Assembly: GCA_041908765.1 (NCBI GenBank)
Contig: JAYREU010000019.1
Span: 1-35,802, forward strand
Length of the DNA stretch: 35,802 bases
Direction: 5' to 3'
DNA from: CAYUST01 sp041908765
GTDB lineage: Bacteria; Patescibacteriota; Gracilibacteria; Absconditabacterales; Absconditicoccaceae
Shown one piece after another: positions 19,554 through 28,305 of the stretch. The notes under the pieces were generated by a model. The model saw nothing but the letters and a program-made list of their open reading frames with translations. It did no database searches and was not told where the DNA came from. A program made the position numbers and the translations under genes. Numbering within the stretch: position 1 is the first letter of the stretch; each line of letters starts with the position of its first letter.

Positions 19554-20855
19554 ATGATTCATCTCATGCAAAAATTGCGTAAGAGGCGAGGCAATTATTA
19601 TTATGTGGTAGTGACGACGGTCGCTGCTGTCATTACCGGTACCATAAATTATCTCTATCATCCGATGATGATCCGCTATTTGAGTAGCGCGGATTTCGCT
19701 ATTTTCCAGTCCTTGATGAGTATGTTCAATATTTTCAGTGTGGTGAGTGCTGGACTCGGTATGTATCTGACGCAACAGTTTAGCAAACATGCCGATAATC
19801 CTCAACAGCTCTCCGCACTCAAACGCTACCGAAAATGATTTGCTATCAAACGAGGGATAGTCTTGTTTTCCTTTTTCGTCTGCTTGAGTCCGTTGTTGAC
19901 GAGCTATTTGCATCTCCCTAGCTTTCGATTGGTTATTCTCGTTGCGTTTAGTTATTTGTTTACCGGCTATGTAATCGTCTTTGGGTGATTACTCCAAGGT
20001 ACCCATAAATTTGAACATATTTCAGGTATATTGATAGCGGGAGCTATCTGTAGAGTGAGTTTCGGAGCCGTGGCGATGCGGTTGGATTTGGGAGTAGCCG
20101 GTGCAATTGCTGCGGTCAGTATTGGTTCACTCGTGTGAGTCACGTTGCAGTGGTTGAGTACGAGAAAAATAGCAGAACAACAACCAACGCACGACACTGA
20201 GATACGTATTGTCGATGATTTTCGTTCACATCTTCCCCCCATCACTTTTTTCGCTAGTGTAGCGGTAGTGTCGATGTTGCTCAGCCAGATAGATATTTTT
20301 GTCGTACAACACAAGTATTTCGGTGATGAGGCGGGTATCTATGTCGCGGTGAGTGTCTTGGCAAAGTTTATTTTCTTCTTGGCCGGATCCGTGGAGACAG
20401 TGTATTATCCACAGCTGTCTAAGTCGGTCGTCCATCATGTCTCACGCATTCAAGTGCGTAATTATCTGACGTTGCTTGCATTCGTGATTGTAGGAGGCTA
20501 CCTGGGGTCTCGATTGCTGGGAGGATATGTGCTGTATTTATTTAAACCGACATTGGTAGGATATGCAGATTGGTTGCAATGGTTGCTGATTGGTTCAGGA
20601 AGCATCTTTGTGTTTACGACAATTCTCAAACTCCTAGTCGCTTGGAAACAAAAACGGTGTGCGATGGTGTTGATAGGGTTTGGTCTCTTGGTCATGGTGT
20701 GGTTGCATATCGCTGCAGACAGCATCAGTAGCTTTGTGCATGTCTATACGTGGTCAATGGTAGTCTTGGCACTCTGTGCGCTTGTTTTGTTTCGATATAC
20801 GTTGCATACACACAAACAACTGTCAGTCACAGAGTTAGGAACAAGTGAAATTTAG
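19554..20855 (+). CDS. Polysaccharide flippase, MOP/Wzx-like
   Basis: 433 residues with about twelve to fourteen membrane helices spread over the whole length, typical of Wzx/MATE-type exporters. It starts near YYVVVTTVAAVITGTINYL, then YLSSADFAIFQSLMSMFN, the family's opening pair of helices and loop. Later come SQIDIFVVQHKYFGDEAGIY, a conserved Wzx-type D-x-x-x-V...AG-x-Y segment, and FFLAGSVETVYYP. It should move lipid-linked glycans from the inner to the outer membrane face. No clear Wzy polymerase is recognised, though the large membrane proteins may cover outside assembly. ATG 19554 or 19566 are both possible starts. Confidence 0.85.
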
Positions 20856-20868
20856 TTTATTTGTAGCT

Positions 20869-21207
20869 ATGAAAAAACCTCACCCTCTTCCTACACTCCA
20901 TCAGTTGCGAGGCAAGTATACGCGAACGGGTATAGTGTGGCTCTTCTTGATTTATGGTATTCTCTACAGAGAATTATTCACCGATGAAACCTTGCTGTGT
21001 TGTATTTTGATTACGCGAGGATTTTTCTTTTTCGATAGTCGTTGGTTTGCGCTATTCGCTTGAGGATATTTCGTGGCGGTGATCACTACGTATCTATGAG
21101 GCTCGCATGCGTCAGCAGAACATTTTGCCGTCTATATGTTTTGGTATGTGGTTGCTTGGGTGGTGAGTACCATCATCGAGCCGTCTTTTGTTAAAGGTTG
21201 AAAATAA
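20869..21207 (+). CDS. Small membrane protein, last gene of the glycan operon
   Basis: 112 residues with three or four membrane helices (TGIVWLFLIYGILY, LCCILITRGFFFF, RWFALFAGYFVAVITTYL, MFWYVVAWVVSTII). The N terminus is Lys- and His-rich. It has no recognised family. Four TGA codons are read as Gly, including the second-last codons (VKGGK). It lies 13 bases after the flippase gene, so it is probably co-transcribed with it. Hairpins follow its TAA. Confidence 0.7.
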
Positions 21208-21208
21208 G

Positions 21209-21249
21209 CCCCACGCCTTTGGCATGGGGTCATTGAATCAATCACAAAA
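21209..21249. repeat. Dispersed structured repeat, copy 2 (operon end)
   Basis: Hairpin CCCCACGCC-TTT-GGCATGGGG (one mismatch) followed by TCATTGAATCAATCACAAAA. The last part is nearly identical to 2194-2212. It may also end transcription of the glycan operon, though no clean T run follows. Confidence 0.65.
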
Positions 21250-21281
21250 AATATAACTGTGTTTTAGTAGAGTAAAAGAAA

Positions 21282-21302
21282 CCCCTTATCAAAGATAAGG
21301 GG
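21282..21302. terminator. Perfect hairpin in the 21.2-21.4 kb gap
   Basis: CCCCTTATC / GATAAGGGG with an AAA loop, followed by TCATTCTT. It lies between two copies of the dispersed repeat and is a possible terminator for the glycan operon. Confidence 0.45.
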
Positions 21303-21321
21303 TCATTCTTACTTCCAAAAA

Positions 21322-21403
21322 ACCCCACACCAGAGGTGCAGGATCATTGCATCAATCATACTTCGTTATGAAGATGCAAAGATATCGCTAACGCGATTTT
21401 TTT
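21322..21403. repeat. Dispersed structured repeat, copy 3
   Basis: An imperfect hairpin (CCCCACACC-AGA-GGTGCAGG) is followed by TCATTGCATCAATCAT, then TTATGAAGATGCAAAGATAT and CGC-TAAC-GCG with a T run. The second module matches 2117-2152, with the stem pair changed from CTC/GAG to CGC/GCG. Confidence 0.65.
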
Positions 21404-21411
21404 GGAGGGCG

Positions 21412-21440
21412 AAAGAAAAACCCGCAGATACTGCGGGTTT
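21412..21440 (-). terminator. Rho-independent terminator of the second membrane cluster
   Basis: Minus strand: AAACCCGCAG, TAT loop, CTGCGGGTTT, then TTCTTT. It lies four bases after the TAA of the minus-strand gene at 21444. Confidence 0.85.
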
Positions 21441-21443
21441 GCA

Positions 21444-21824
21444 TTACGACATAATCTCGTCGTTAACTTCTTTGTAGATCGCTTGTCGTTCTTCAAGCGA
21501 TATGCTATCGCTCAGTTGGTTCATGATTTGGAGCGCCTCATCTTGTCCAAGCGTAGGTACAGGTGTGTTTGCATAGTATGCAACACGCTGAGTACGCCAC
21601 TGATACAATTTTCTGAGACCAATACTCCCTATGAGCACACCACCAATTCCCAGCAAGGAGATGATAAGATGAGTTCCTATACCAACTCCTATCAGCGAGA
21701 GACTGATAATCACACTTAGCCACGCAATGGTTGTGTACATGCTGAACTGTCTTCTTTCATGTTGTTGATTGTCATAGTAGAGGTATGCCTTGCATGCTTC
21801 TCTCCATTGAGATGTTTCTTTCAT
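21444..21824 (-). CDS. Small TM-hairpin protein
   Basis: 126 residues. A charged N-terminal helix (WREACKAYLYYDNQQHERRQ) leads to two membrane helices (about 29-46, YTTIAWLSVIISLSLIGVG, and 52-68). A helical tail (ALQIMNQLSDSISLEERQA, EVNDEIMS) follows. The layout is like the 131-residue protein at 35097-35492. It has no recognised family. It lies 18 bases after the 205-residue coiled-coil protein gene, in one transcript. It has no TGA codon. The ATG is at 21822-21824. Confidence 0.7.
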   Translation of the reverse strand: MKETSQWREACKAYLYYDNQQHERRQFSMYTTIAWLSVIISLSLIGVGIGTHLIISLLGIGGVLIGSIGLRKLYQWRTQRVAYYANTPVPTLGQDEALQIMNQLSDSISLEERQAIYKEVNDEIMS

Positions 21825-21842
21825 ATGATCTTTTTTATTTTA

Positions 21843-22460
21843 TTACTCTCTTTCTTCTCCTCCGGCTAATTGGACTGCTTCTCCATTATCTTCGTCCTCA
21901 CTATCATCATCTACATCTAATTCTCTAGAGCGAGTTGCATGCATCTCTAGATATTGCTTGAGATCACTTTGTGCTTCTGAGGGAAGTTTGCTAAAATCAA
22001 TCTCTGGAAGATGTTGTTGGAGGAGCAGAAGAATATCTCTTTTGGCTCTATCTCGCTGAAGTACTGCCTCGTCGCATTTCTCATTTGTAGATTTGATATT
22101 TTCGTAGTCGCTCACGAGTTCTTTATTTGGTTCATTTCCACGACCTACCCAAGCATGTTCACTCAGATTGAGTCTTCGGTAAAGACCCGGTCGAAAGATC
22201 ATGATAATATCATCAATATCATTCAACAGCCAAAACAGAGCAACTAGTACAAGTGAAAATAAATGACTAGTCCAAAGAGCAAATATGCAAATTGCGAGTG
22301 AGATACCAATAAGGTATTTTCGGAACCGTTCACGAGAGATCTGTGCTTGTTCTTTGATCTGCAATGCGCCGTCAGCATAGCTTTTTTGATATATCTCCAG
22401 CTGATCATACAGTGTTTCCACGTCGTTTTGACGTTGTTTTAAAATTGTAAATAAACTCAT
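21843..22460 (-). CDS. Coiled-coil / TM-hairpin membrane protein
   Basis: 205 residues. The N-terminal coiled coil (about 5-48) is followed by two close membrane helices (about 51-83; YLIGISLAICIFALW, LFSLVLVALFWLL). A second coiled coil follows (about 110-150), then LPEIDFSKLP, LKQYLEMHATRSREL and an acidic tail (DVDDDSEDEDNGE). It resembles the 221-residue protein at 3173-3838 in order of parts and in the LP...LEMH tail. The function is unknown. I chose ATG 22460 because the upstream frame runs through a promoter (22535-22562) and a terminator. Confidence 0.73.
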   Translation of the reverse strand: MSLFTILKQRQNDVETLYDQLEIYQKSYADGALQIKEQAQISRERFRKYLIGISLAICIFALWTSHLFSLVLVALFWLLNDIDDIIMIFRPGLYRRLNLSEHAWVGRGNEPNKELVSDYENIKSTNEKCDEAVLQRDRAKRDILLLLQQHLPEIDFSKLPSEAQSDLKQYLEMHATRSRELDVDDDSEDEDNGEAVQLAGGEERE

Positions 22461-22534
22461 AATTTTTTTTTGTGTGAGTGTGAGGTAATGATCTTGCCTT
22501 GTTTCTGACGAGGTCAGGCAAAACTGTCTATGTA

Positions 22535-22562
22535 TCAATAAATATCTATTGCATAAAGTCAA
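22535..22562 (-). promoter_or_regulatory. Promoter of the second membrane cluster
   Basis: Minus strand: TTGACT (22562-22557), 16 bases, TATTGA (22540-22535). It has the same -35 box and spacing as at 3906-3933 and 28271-28298. The ATG is at 22460. Confidence 0.5.
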
Positions 22563-22577
22563 TATTATTTTCTCTAT

Positions 22578-22609
22578 AAAAAAAGAGTCCCTGAAGCAGA
22601 GACTCTTTT
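22578..22609 (-). terminator. Terminator after the 153-residue membrane protein
   Basis: Minus strand: AAAAGAGTC / GACTCTTTT stem, then a T run. It separates 22646-23107 from the two-gene unit below it. Confidence 0.8.
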
Positions 22610-22645
22610 GCTTTAGCCTGTGGCAAAGCGATGTTTTACTTATGA

Positions 22646-23107
22646 TTATTGGTAGATTTTTTTTGCTCCATAGCCGAGTTTCCCTATGAGCAACACGAGT
22701 GACGCCACTAGCAAGAGGGTCATCCCGTTGGCGATGATTTCTCCAACGATGAGTGCTACCAAGAATATACATCCAATGACCCATGCGGTGATATGGTGTG
22801 GTATGTCTCTGCCCGTAAGCGCACTTATACAAAAAAGTATGCTCACGCATACCATACCTCCTTTGGATATCTCTTGGGCGAGGGGTAAATGAGCGTAGAG
22901 CATATTTGCTTGCATAGCTCCCAAAAATATACCAAAGAAGATACCAAACCCCATGCCAAATATCAGTGCAACACGATATTCAAGTTGCGTATCGTCTTGA
23001 TATTCAGTAGTGGCAAACTCTTCTTTGTGTAGACTAAAGAGGATACGCGTGAGCAAAAGTAGTGTGCCCAACACATTCAAAAATAAAATGATGCTAAAGA
23101 ACGTCAT
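22646..23107 (-). CDS. Small multi-helix membrane protein
   Basis: 153 residues with about four or five membrane helices (IILFLNVLGTLLLLTRILF; FGMGFGIFFGIFLGAM; MVCVSILFCISAL; WVIGCIFLVALIVGEII; LLLVASLVLLIGKL). A short polar loop (EYQDDTQLEYR) lies after the first. It resembles the 156-residue protein at 2739-3209 in size and helix spacing, and both lie next to a coiled-coil/TM-hairpin gene. The function is unknown. It is transcribed away from nusA, with its own promoter and terminator. Confidence 0.72.
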   Translation of the reverse strand: MTFFSIILFLNVLGTLLLLTRILFSLHKEEFATTEYQDDTQLEYRVALIFGMGFGIFFGIFLGAMQANMLYAHLPLAQEISKGGMVCVSILFCISALTGRDIPHHITAWVIGCIFLVALIVGEIIANGMTLLLVASLVLLIGKLGYGAKKIYQ

Positions 23108-23132
23108 AGGTGTGAAATTTATTTTTTATTGA

Positions 23133-23160
23133 CATATAATGAAAATAATTTGTTTTGCAA
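23133..23160 (-). promoter_or_regulatory. Promoter of the 153-residue membrane protein
   Basis: TTGCAA (23160-23155), 16 bases, TATATG (23138-23133) on the minus strand. It faces the nusA promoter. TTGCAAATG is repeated at 23155 and 23173. Confidence 0.45.
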
Positions 23161-23172
23161 ATGAAAATGGTC

Positions 23173-23200
23173 TTGCAAATGTGTAGATAATGGCTATATT
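23173..23200 (+). promoter_or_regulatory. nusA promoter
   Basis: TTGCAA (23173-23178), 16 bases, TATATT (23195-23200). Transcription would begin near 23207, just before the leader hairpin. Confidence 0.55.
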
Positions 23201-23215
23201 GGCGTCAATAAACAC

Positions 23216-23241
23216 AAGACCTCGCCAAACGGCGAGGTCTT
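23216..23241 (+). promoter_or_regulatory. Perfect hairpin in the nusA leader
   Basis: AAGACCTCGCC / GGCGAGGTCTT, an 11-pair stem with a 4-base loop, followed by ATTAAAATT. It lies between divergent promoters, so it is not a normal gene end. It would sit near the 5' end of nusA mRNA, as an attenuator, a stabilising cap or a regulatory stem. Confidence 0.55.
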
Positions 23242-23282
23242 ATTAAAATTCCCTGATATCATTTATTTTGTTTATACATCTC

Positions 23283-24320
23283 ATGAAACTCAACGGACAG
23301 CAAATTCAAGAGGCGATCAAGCAATTGATTGCTGAGTACAAGTATGATCCATATGTAGTGTTGGATATTGTGAAGCTCGGTATTAGAACCGCATATCGCA
23401 AGGATTATATGCCCAACGATCGCAAGGCACAAATTCAAGTATCTATCGGTGCAGATGGAACGATCAAGATCTTCAGAGACCGAGATATTGTCAAAGAAAT
23501 AGAAGATAAAGAAGAAGAGAGAGAGATGACACTCGAAGAAGCAAAGAAACTCAAAAAGGATGTCTCTATCGGAGATACACTCACGATTGACGTGACGCCA
23601 GATCCACTCGAGTTTACGCGTATTGGTGTCCAAGCTGCTGCACAGACGATCAAGCAAAACCTCAAGAATATCGAAAGAGAAAGATTCTTCGAAAAATTCC
23701 AAGACAAACAAGGTGAATTGCTCAAAGCAAAAGTACTGAGAGTGATTGGTGATAGCGTCGTACTCGATATTGATGGTGCTACGGTGGTCCTCCTTCCCGA
23801 AGGGCAAGTTCCCAATAGAGTCTATAATTCAGGTGAAGAAATCATTGTCTTCCTCAAACAAATTTCAAAAGGAAGTGGTGGTATCAACCTCAATATTACC
23901 CAAGCAGGACCTGAGTTTATCGAAGCGTTGCTCAAACGTATTGTACCTGAATTTGAAGAGGGCAGAGTAACGATCGAAAAAATCGTTCGTATCACTGGCA
24001 AAAGAACCAAGATCATTGTCTCTTCTGATGACGAGAAAATTGATCCCGTTGGTGTATTCGTGGGTCATCGTGGTGATAGAATCAATACTATCTTGTCGCT
24101 GCTCGATGGCGAAAAGATCGACTTCATCGAAGATACCGGTGATGAGTACAGACTCGTCATGGACGTTCTCAAACCTGCTAAGGTGACCTCAGTACAAATT
24201 GCAGATGGCAAGGCAACGGTAGAACTACCCGAAGATCAAAAAGCACTTGCGATCGGCAAGGGCGCAGTTAATATCAAACTCGCTGGACAACTCACTGGAC
24301 TCAGAATTGAATTAGTATAG
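23283..24320 (+). CDS. nusA: Transcription elongation/termination factor NusA
   Basis: 345 residues. The N-terminal RNA-polymerase-binding domain (1-125) shows LDIVKLGIRTAYRKDY and the acidic SIGDTLTIDVTPDPLEFTRI, AAQTIKQNL and ERERFFEKF. An S1 domain follows (about 130-200; GELLKAKVLRVIGDSVVLDI, LLPEGQVPN), then KH1 and KH2 (about 205-345; RIVPEFEEGRVTIEKIVR, VGVFVGHRGDRINTI and ALAIGKGAVNIKLAGQLTG). It stops after KH2, without the acidic C-terminal repeats of E. coli NusA, which is usual for many bacteria. NusA binds RNA polymerase and nascent RNA and controls pausing and termination. It has no TGA codon, in contrast to most genes here. It has its own promoter with a leader hairpin, and gatB lies 30 bases downstream. 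Confidence 0.96.
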   Translation: MKLNGQQIQEAIKQLIAEYKYDPYVVLDIVKLGIRTAYRKDYMPNDRKAQIQVSIGADGTIKIFRDRDIVKEIEDKEEEREMTLEEAKKLKKDVSIGDTLTIDVTPDPLEFTRIGVQAAAQTIKQNLKNIERERFFEKFQDKQGELLKAKVLRVIGDSVVLDIDGATVVLLPEGQVPNRVYNSGEEIIVFLKQISKGSGGINLNITQAGPEFIEALLKRIVPEFEEGRVTIEKIVRITGKRTKIIVSSDDEKIDPVGVFVGHRGDRINTILSLLDGEKIDFIEDTGDEYRLVMDVLKPAKVTSVQIADGKATVELPEDQKALAIGKGAVNIKLAGQLTGLRIELV

Positions 24321-24350
24321 GAACATTTTCTTTATTTCCCTCGTCAGCTC

Positions 24351-25799
24351 ATGACCTATGAGCTAGTGATTGGACTAGAAGTACATCTCAAACTTACCTC
24401 TGCGCATAAGTTATTTTGTCGTTGTGCGAATGTACAGGAATTTGAAAACCTTGCTCCCAATACACATATTTGCCCCGTCTGTACCTGACATCCTGGCGCA
24501 TTGCCGGTACTCAATCAAGATCCACTTGCTCAAGCAATTCGTTTGTGACTTGCACTCAATTGTCATATCAACCAAATTTCAACCTTTGATAGAAAATCAT
24601 ATTTCTATCCAGATCTGCCAACCGGCTATCAAATTACTCAGCAGTTGTGTCCTACGTGTGTCGATGGGAGTGTAACGTTTCGAGTCGATAATGAATTTAC
24701 GCAGAGCAAAACCGTGACGATCAGAGATGCACATATCGAAATAGATAGTGGCAAGACGACGCATACAGCTACGTGAAATTTGCTTGACTACAATCGTGCA
24801 GGCACGCCACTTGTTGAAATTGTGACTCATCCAGATTTCCGTGATGCTCCAGAAGTCACTGCATTTCTCAAAGAGATCCAAAGAATTGCAAAACGAAATA
24901 ATCTCTCCGACGCGGATATGGAAAAAGGACAAATGCGTGCAGATGTGAATATTTCACTCAGAAAGCCTGACGAAAAAGCGTACGGTATCAAAGTAGAAAT
25001 CAAAAATATGAATTCGTTTAGTGCTGTGCGTAGAGCAATTGATTTTGAATACAAGAGACAAAGCACACTCTATGATGCAGGATCTGCTCCCGAGCAAGAA
25101 ACGAGAGGACGAGATGATGCGAAGTGAACTTCGTATGTCATGAGATCCAAAGAAAATGCTATGGACTATCGCTATATGCCCGAGCCAGATCTTCCGCCCT
25201 TGCACCTCGACTTGCATGAAATCGATCTGTGCAAAACACCCGCGATTGTTCTACCGAGTGAACGTATTGCTCACTACAAAGATGACTATCAGTTCAACAA
25301 AGAGTATATCAACGGGTTGATGAGTGACCCATCAGTTGACACCTATTTTCAAAAAACCCTCGAAGCAGGCCACGACGCGAAGCTAGCTGCTACACGAATT
25401 GTCTGACCTATAGCGCGTCGGTGCAATGAAACGCAAAAAAATATAGCTGACGTGCCGTTTTCATTCGACACATTTTTACAATTCCTCACCTTGCAAACAG
25501 CAGGCAAACTTTCTACTCAACAAGCCAAACAAGTGATGAAGGAATTATTGGAAAACAAGGCGTCACTCGAAACGTTGATGGCAGATCTGCCCGCGGGAGT
25601 AGACGAGACGCAAATCAACATATGGCTTGATGAAATTTTCACCACAGCGCCCCAGATGCTCGCTGATCTGCGTGCTGGCAATCGTAAACCGCTCTGATTC
25701 GTTATCTGACAACTCATGCAAAAATCTGCTGGGGCGCTTGACCCCAAGGAAGTAGGAGGAATGATAGAGAAATATATGGAACGTCATTCTGAGGCGTAG
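24351..25799 (+). CDS. gatB: Asp/Glu-tRNA amidotransferase subunit B
   Basis: 482 residues, normal for GatB. It starts ELVIGLEVHLKLTSAHKLFC. Cysteines in the Zn site (FCRC, ICPVCTGHPG, CPTCVDG) are present. RKSYFYPDLPTGYQITQQ, GNLLDYNRAGTPLVEIVT, GQMRADVNISLR, VEIKNMNSF and RSKENAMDYRYMPEPDLPP are all family motifs. The C-terminal tRNA-binding YqeY-like tail ends SAGALDPKEVGGMIEKYM. TGA is read as Gly seven times, including CTGHPG and GNLLDY. The enzyme amidates misacylated Glu-tRNA(Gln) and/or Asp-tRNA(Asn) together with GatA and GatC, which are not in the window. It probably shares a transcript with nusA. Confidence 0.96.
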
Positions 25800-25821
25800 T
25801 TGAAGCCCCTTATCTGTTGTA

Positions 25822-26169
25822 TTATTTCTTGTTGTTTGCTATTTCTTGTTGTGCTTTTGTAATTGCTTCTTTCATCTCTTGCATCAATGCATTTCCTTTG
25901 GTGGAATCACCTTGCATATACGCATTGCCTGCCTGCATAGTATAATGGAGTGTGATTTTATCGATTATATAAGCTAATTGTTGGTCAGAAGTAGGAAGCG
26001 TCGTGAATTGGGCAACGGTCTCATCGGTGAGAAATGATCAGATCGTTGGGGTACGAGTGAGGGTTTGCTCGAGTGCAGTTGCAACGCGTTGGTTGAGATA
26101 TGCGTTTCATGAAATATGCTGAGGAGCTGTAGCAATTGCATCGGGGCCGTGTGTATGGGTTTCACACAT
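25822..26169 (-). CDS. Small helical protein of unknown function
   Basis: 115 residues. It starts CETHTHGPDAIATAPQHI, followed by helices (GNAYLNQRVATALEQTL; LPTSDQQLAYIIDKITL; GNALMQEMKEAITKAQQEI). It has no signal peptide or membrane segment. I recognise no family. TGA is read as Gly in HISGNA and TIGSFL. It lies 11 bases after the 686-residue protein gene, so it is the last gene of a three-gene minus-strand operon, and it is convergent with gatB. Confidence 0.7.
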
Positions 26170-26180
26170 GGAAAGAATAT

Positions 26181-28241
26181 TTATTTGGTAAAATGTTGTT
26201 GTATATCTTGTATCTTTTTTCGATACTTAGTCAAGAGATCTCTCAGTTCGAAGACGAGCAATCATTTGGTTTGCTTGGTGTAATTGGCGATGAGGAAATC
26301 ATCCTTTTGTTGTTCGGTAAGTGCATTGACTTGTGCAAAGTGGCGAAGTGCATCGGGATCTTCTGCGTTGCGAGAGTTGGCGTCATAAATCCATGGTCAC
26401 TGGACTGCTCGGAGTAAATTGTGTTTGTCGAGGAGTTCAGCATATTCTTGTATGAAAGAAACTCCTAGTTGCGCAAACCGGCCATCGTATTCGGTTTGTG
26501 AGAGAAGTGATCAGATTACTTGTGCTTTGGGAATGAGATTGACGTCTTTGAGGAGGAGGACGTCGGTACGTCAGGTGATATGTTTGCTATTTCGTACAAA
26601 TGAACTGTCATAGACTCCTGCATCGTAGACGACCATCCTGCGCCCTGTATTACTAGCATGGGTTGTGCCAAATGATGCTGGAGTATACGAGACATGTTGT
26701 TCGCTGAGGAGAATCATACTACTTCCGAGCAGTGCTCACAAATGATTGGGCAAACGTCAGGGAATAGAAATTTGTAACTGTGGGTCATTATCTATGAGGC
26801 CTGCTTGTTCCATACAGCTGATCATAAAGAGGAGCTCTTCTGGGAAGTTGCTCGGTGGAAGCAGGAGAGAGGTATTGGCGTGTATGAGTTTAAATTGTGT
26901 CGCATTGAGTTTATAGTTACTTTTGAATGCAGCAATTTTTTCTTGAGGAATGGCACTTGGAAAATGAATCTTGCCACCTACTGAGAAGAGTCCTGCATAT
27001 TTGTGAGCAAGCTTTGAAATACTTTGATGATATGCTCTGATCAATCAAAGGGTACTTTGTGTCGCATCGCGAGGAATGAGTGACTCAGTGAGTAAGTTAT
27101 TTCCGTCGAGTGTCTTCGCCAGTGAGGTGATGATTTCGAAGTTCTTTCCGTGGCGTTCTGATTTTCTTTTGCGGGCGAGTGCATACTTTTCGGGATTGAG
27201 TGAAAGTTTTTTTCGGTCGTTGTATTGTTTTTTTGCACTTGGATAGCTGGCTTGCAGTTGTTGCTCTGTTTGCGCGTAGATTTGGATACTAATCTGATCT
27301 ATAGATTCCAAGAGCAGCGGAGGCAGACTCGCTGAGGCGTGTTGTTGGATGAAGGCGATCAGACGAATAATTTTGTCGTGTACTTCTGTATAGATTATTT
27401 GTTGCAAAGTATCAGTGTGAGCTTGAAGCAAAGGCATGATAGTTGAGATACACAAAACGTTTGCAGGATCTATGGCTACAGGGGCTTTGCTCATATCAAA
27501 ATCTCTATGAGGTGTGTTGGTAAGTTCTCAGGCTCTATTGGTGAGTGATCTGAGTGTGCCACAGTACTCTCACAATATAGCTTTATCAAGGGTGAGTAGG
27601 TTTTCAATGGGGATACCCAGCGTCTCTTTGAGATAGCTGATTTCACTCGCATAGCTTCACAAAAAATGCGTTGCCTTCTCAGTGCTTGTTTGATAGGTAA
27701 TGCTTGGAGGCAGAGAGGGGAGGACACCTTCGTCCTCGATAAAAATACTCTTGAGGTGAAAGTAATTTGCACAAGGAAAACCCATATACGTACATTGCTC
27801 TATGATATATTTTTTCTCTGCGTGGTGATGTTCATCTAAAAAAATCTTTCTCATCTGTTCGACACCGTAGAGATCGAGGAAGTGCTCGAAATGACTTGTC
27901 GATATGATTCATGTGTGTTGTGTTTCGAGTTCTGTCACGAGTCGTGAGATTAGTGCAGAATCATAGATATCGAGTTTGCCACAAATCTCCAACGCATAGC
28001 GAAGATGCGCTGAGGTAAGTAATCAAGAAATTTCTTGTGCACATTGCGCAAGGGTAGCTACAGGTAGCTCACTGAGAAAGATCTGATTGTTGTGTATGCG
28101 TTGTTGGAGATCAGAGTCTTGTGACGTAGGTACATTACTCAGTAAAGCATCTAGTAGTTGTTGCTTTGAAGAGAGAGAGTCCTCGTCTGCAGGGAGCGTA
28201 CAAGGTACTCTGTATATGATCTCTTGTTGGTGTTTGTTCAA
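26181..28241 (-). CDS. Large soluble protein of unknown function
   Basis: 686 residues in one frame, once about ten TGA codons are read as Gly. It has no signal peptide or membrane helices. The N-terminal 300 residues are mostly helical, with segments such as HLRYALEICGKLDIYDSALI and QMRKIFLDEHHHAEKKYII. The middle is basic (SAKKQYNDRKKLSLNPEKYA, ARKRKSERHGKNFEII). The C-terminal part has FGTTHASNTGRRMVVYDAGV and TGRTDVLLLKDVNLIPKAQV, and ends with a Lys-rich helix. I recognise no family; the basic central part could bind nucleic acid, but this is only a guess. A TTGACT-N16-TATAAA promoter lies directly upstream at 28271-28298. Confidence 0.72.
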
Positions 28242-28270
28242 AATTTGAGTTGCTACTAAAAACGTAGCAT

Positions 28271-28298
28271 TTTATAATTATAATTATATTTAAGTCAA
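28271..28298 (-). promoter_or_regulatory. Promoter of the 686-residue protein gene
   Basis: Minus strand: TTGACT (28298-28293), 16 bases, TATAAA (28276-28271). The -35 and -10 boxes and spacing match 3906-3933. The gene starts 30 bases further on. Confidence 0.7.
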
Positions 28299-28305
28299 TA
28301 TATAG

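Noticed and set aside
8370..21207. Large numbers of broken glycosyltransferase fragments (pseudogene cluster)
   Set aside because: All breaks are TGA at positions where glycine fits; none are TAA or TAG. The genes are intact with UGA=Gly.
23259..24068. Minus-strand frames opposite nusA
   Set aside because: Shadows of the nusA codons; NusA domains are complete on the plus strand.
24351..25799. UGA as tryptophan (code 4) or selenocysteine
   Set aside because: Conserved motifs need Gly at the TGA sites (CTGHPG, GHNPG, GFGLGL). Trp occurs as TGG in its usual places, and selenocysteine would not appear at dozens of unrelated sites.
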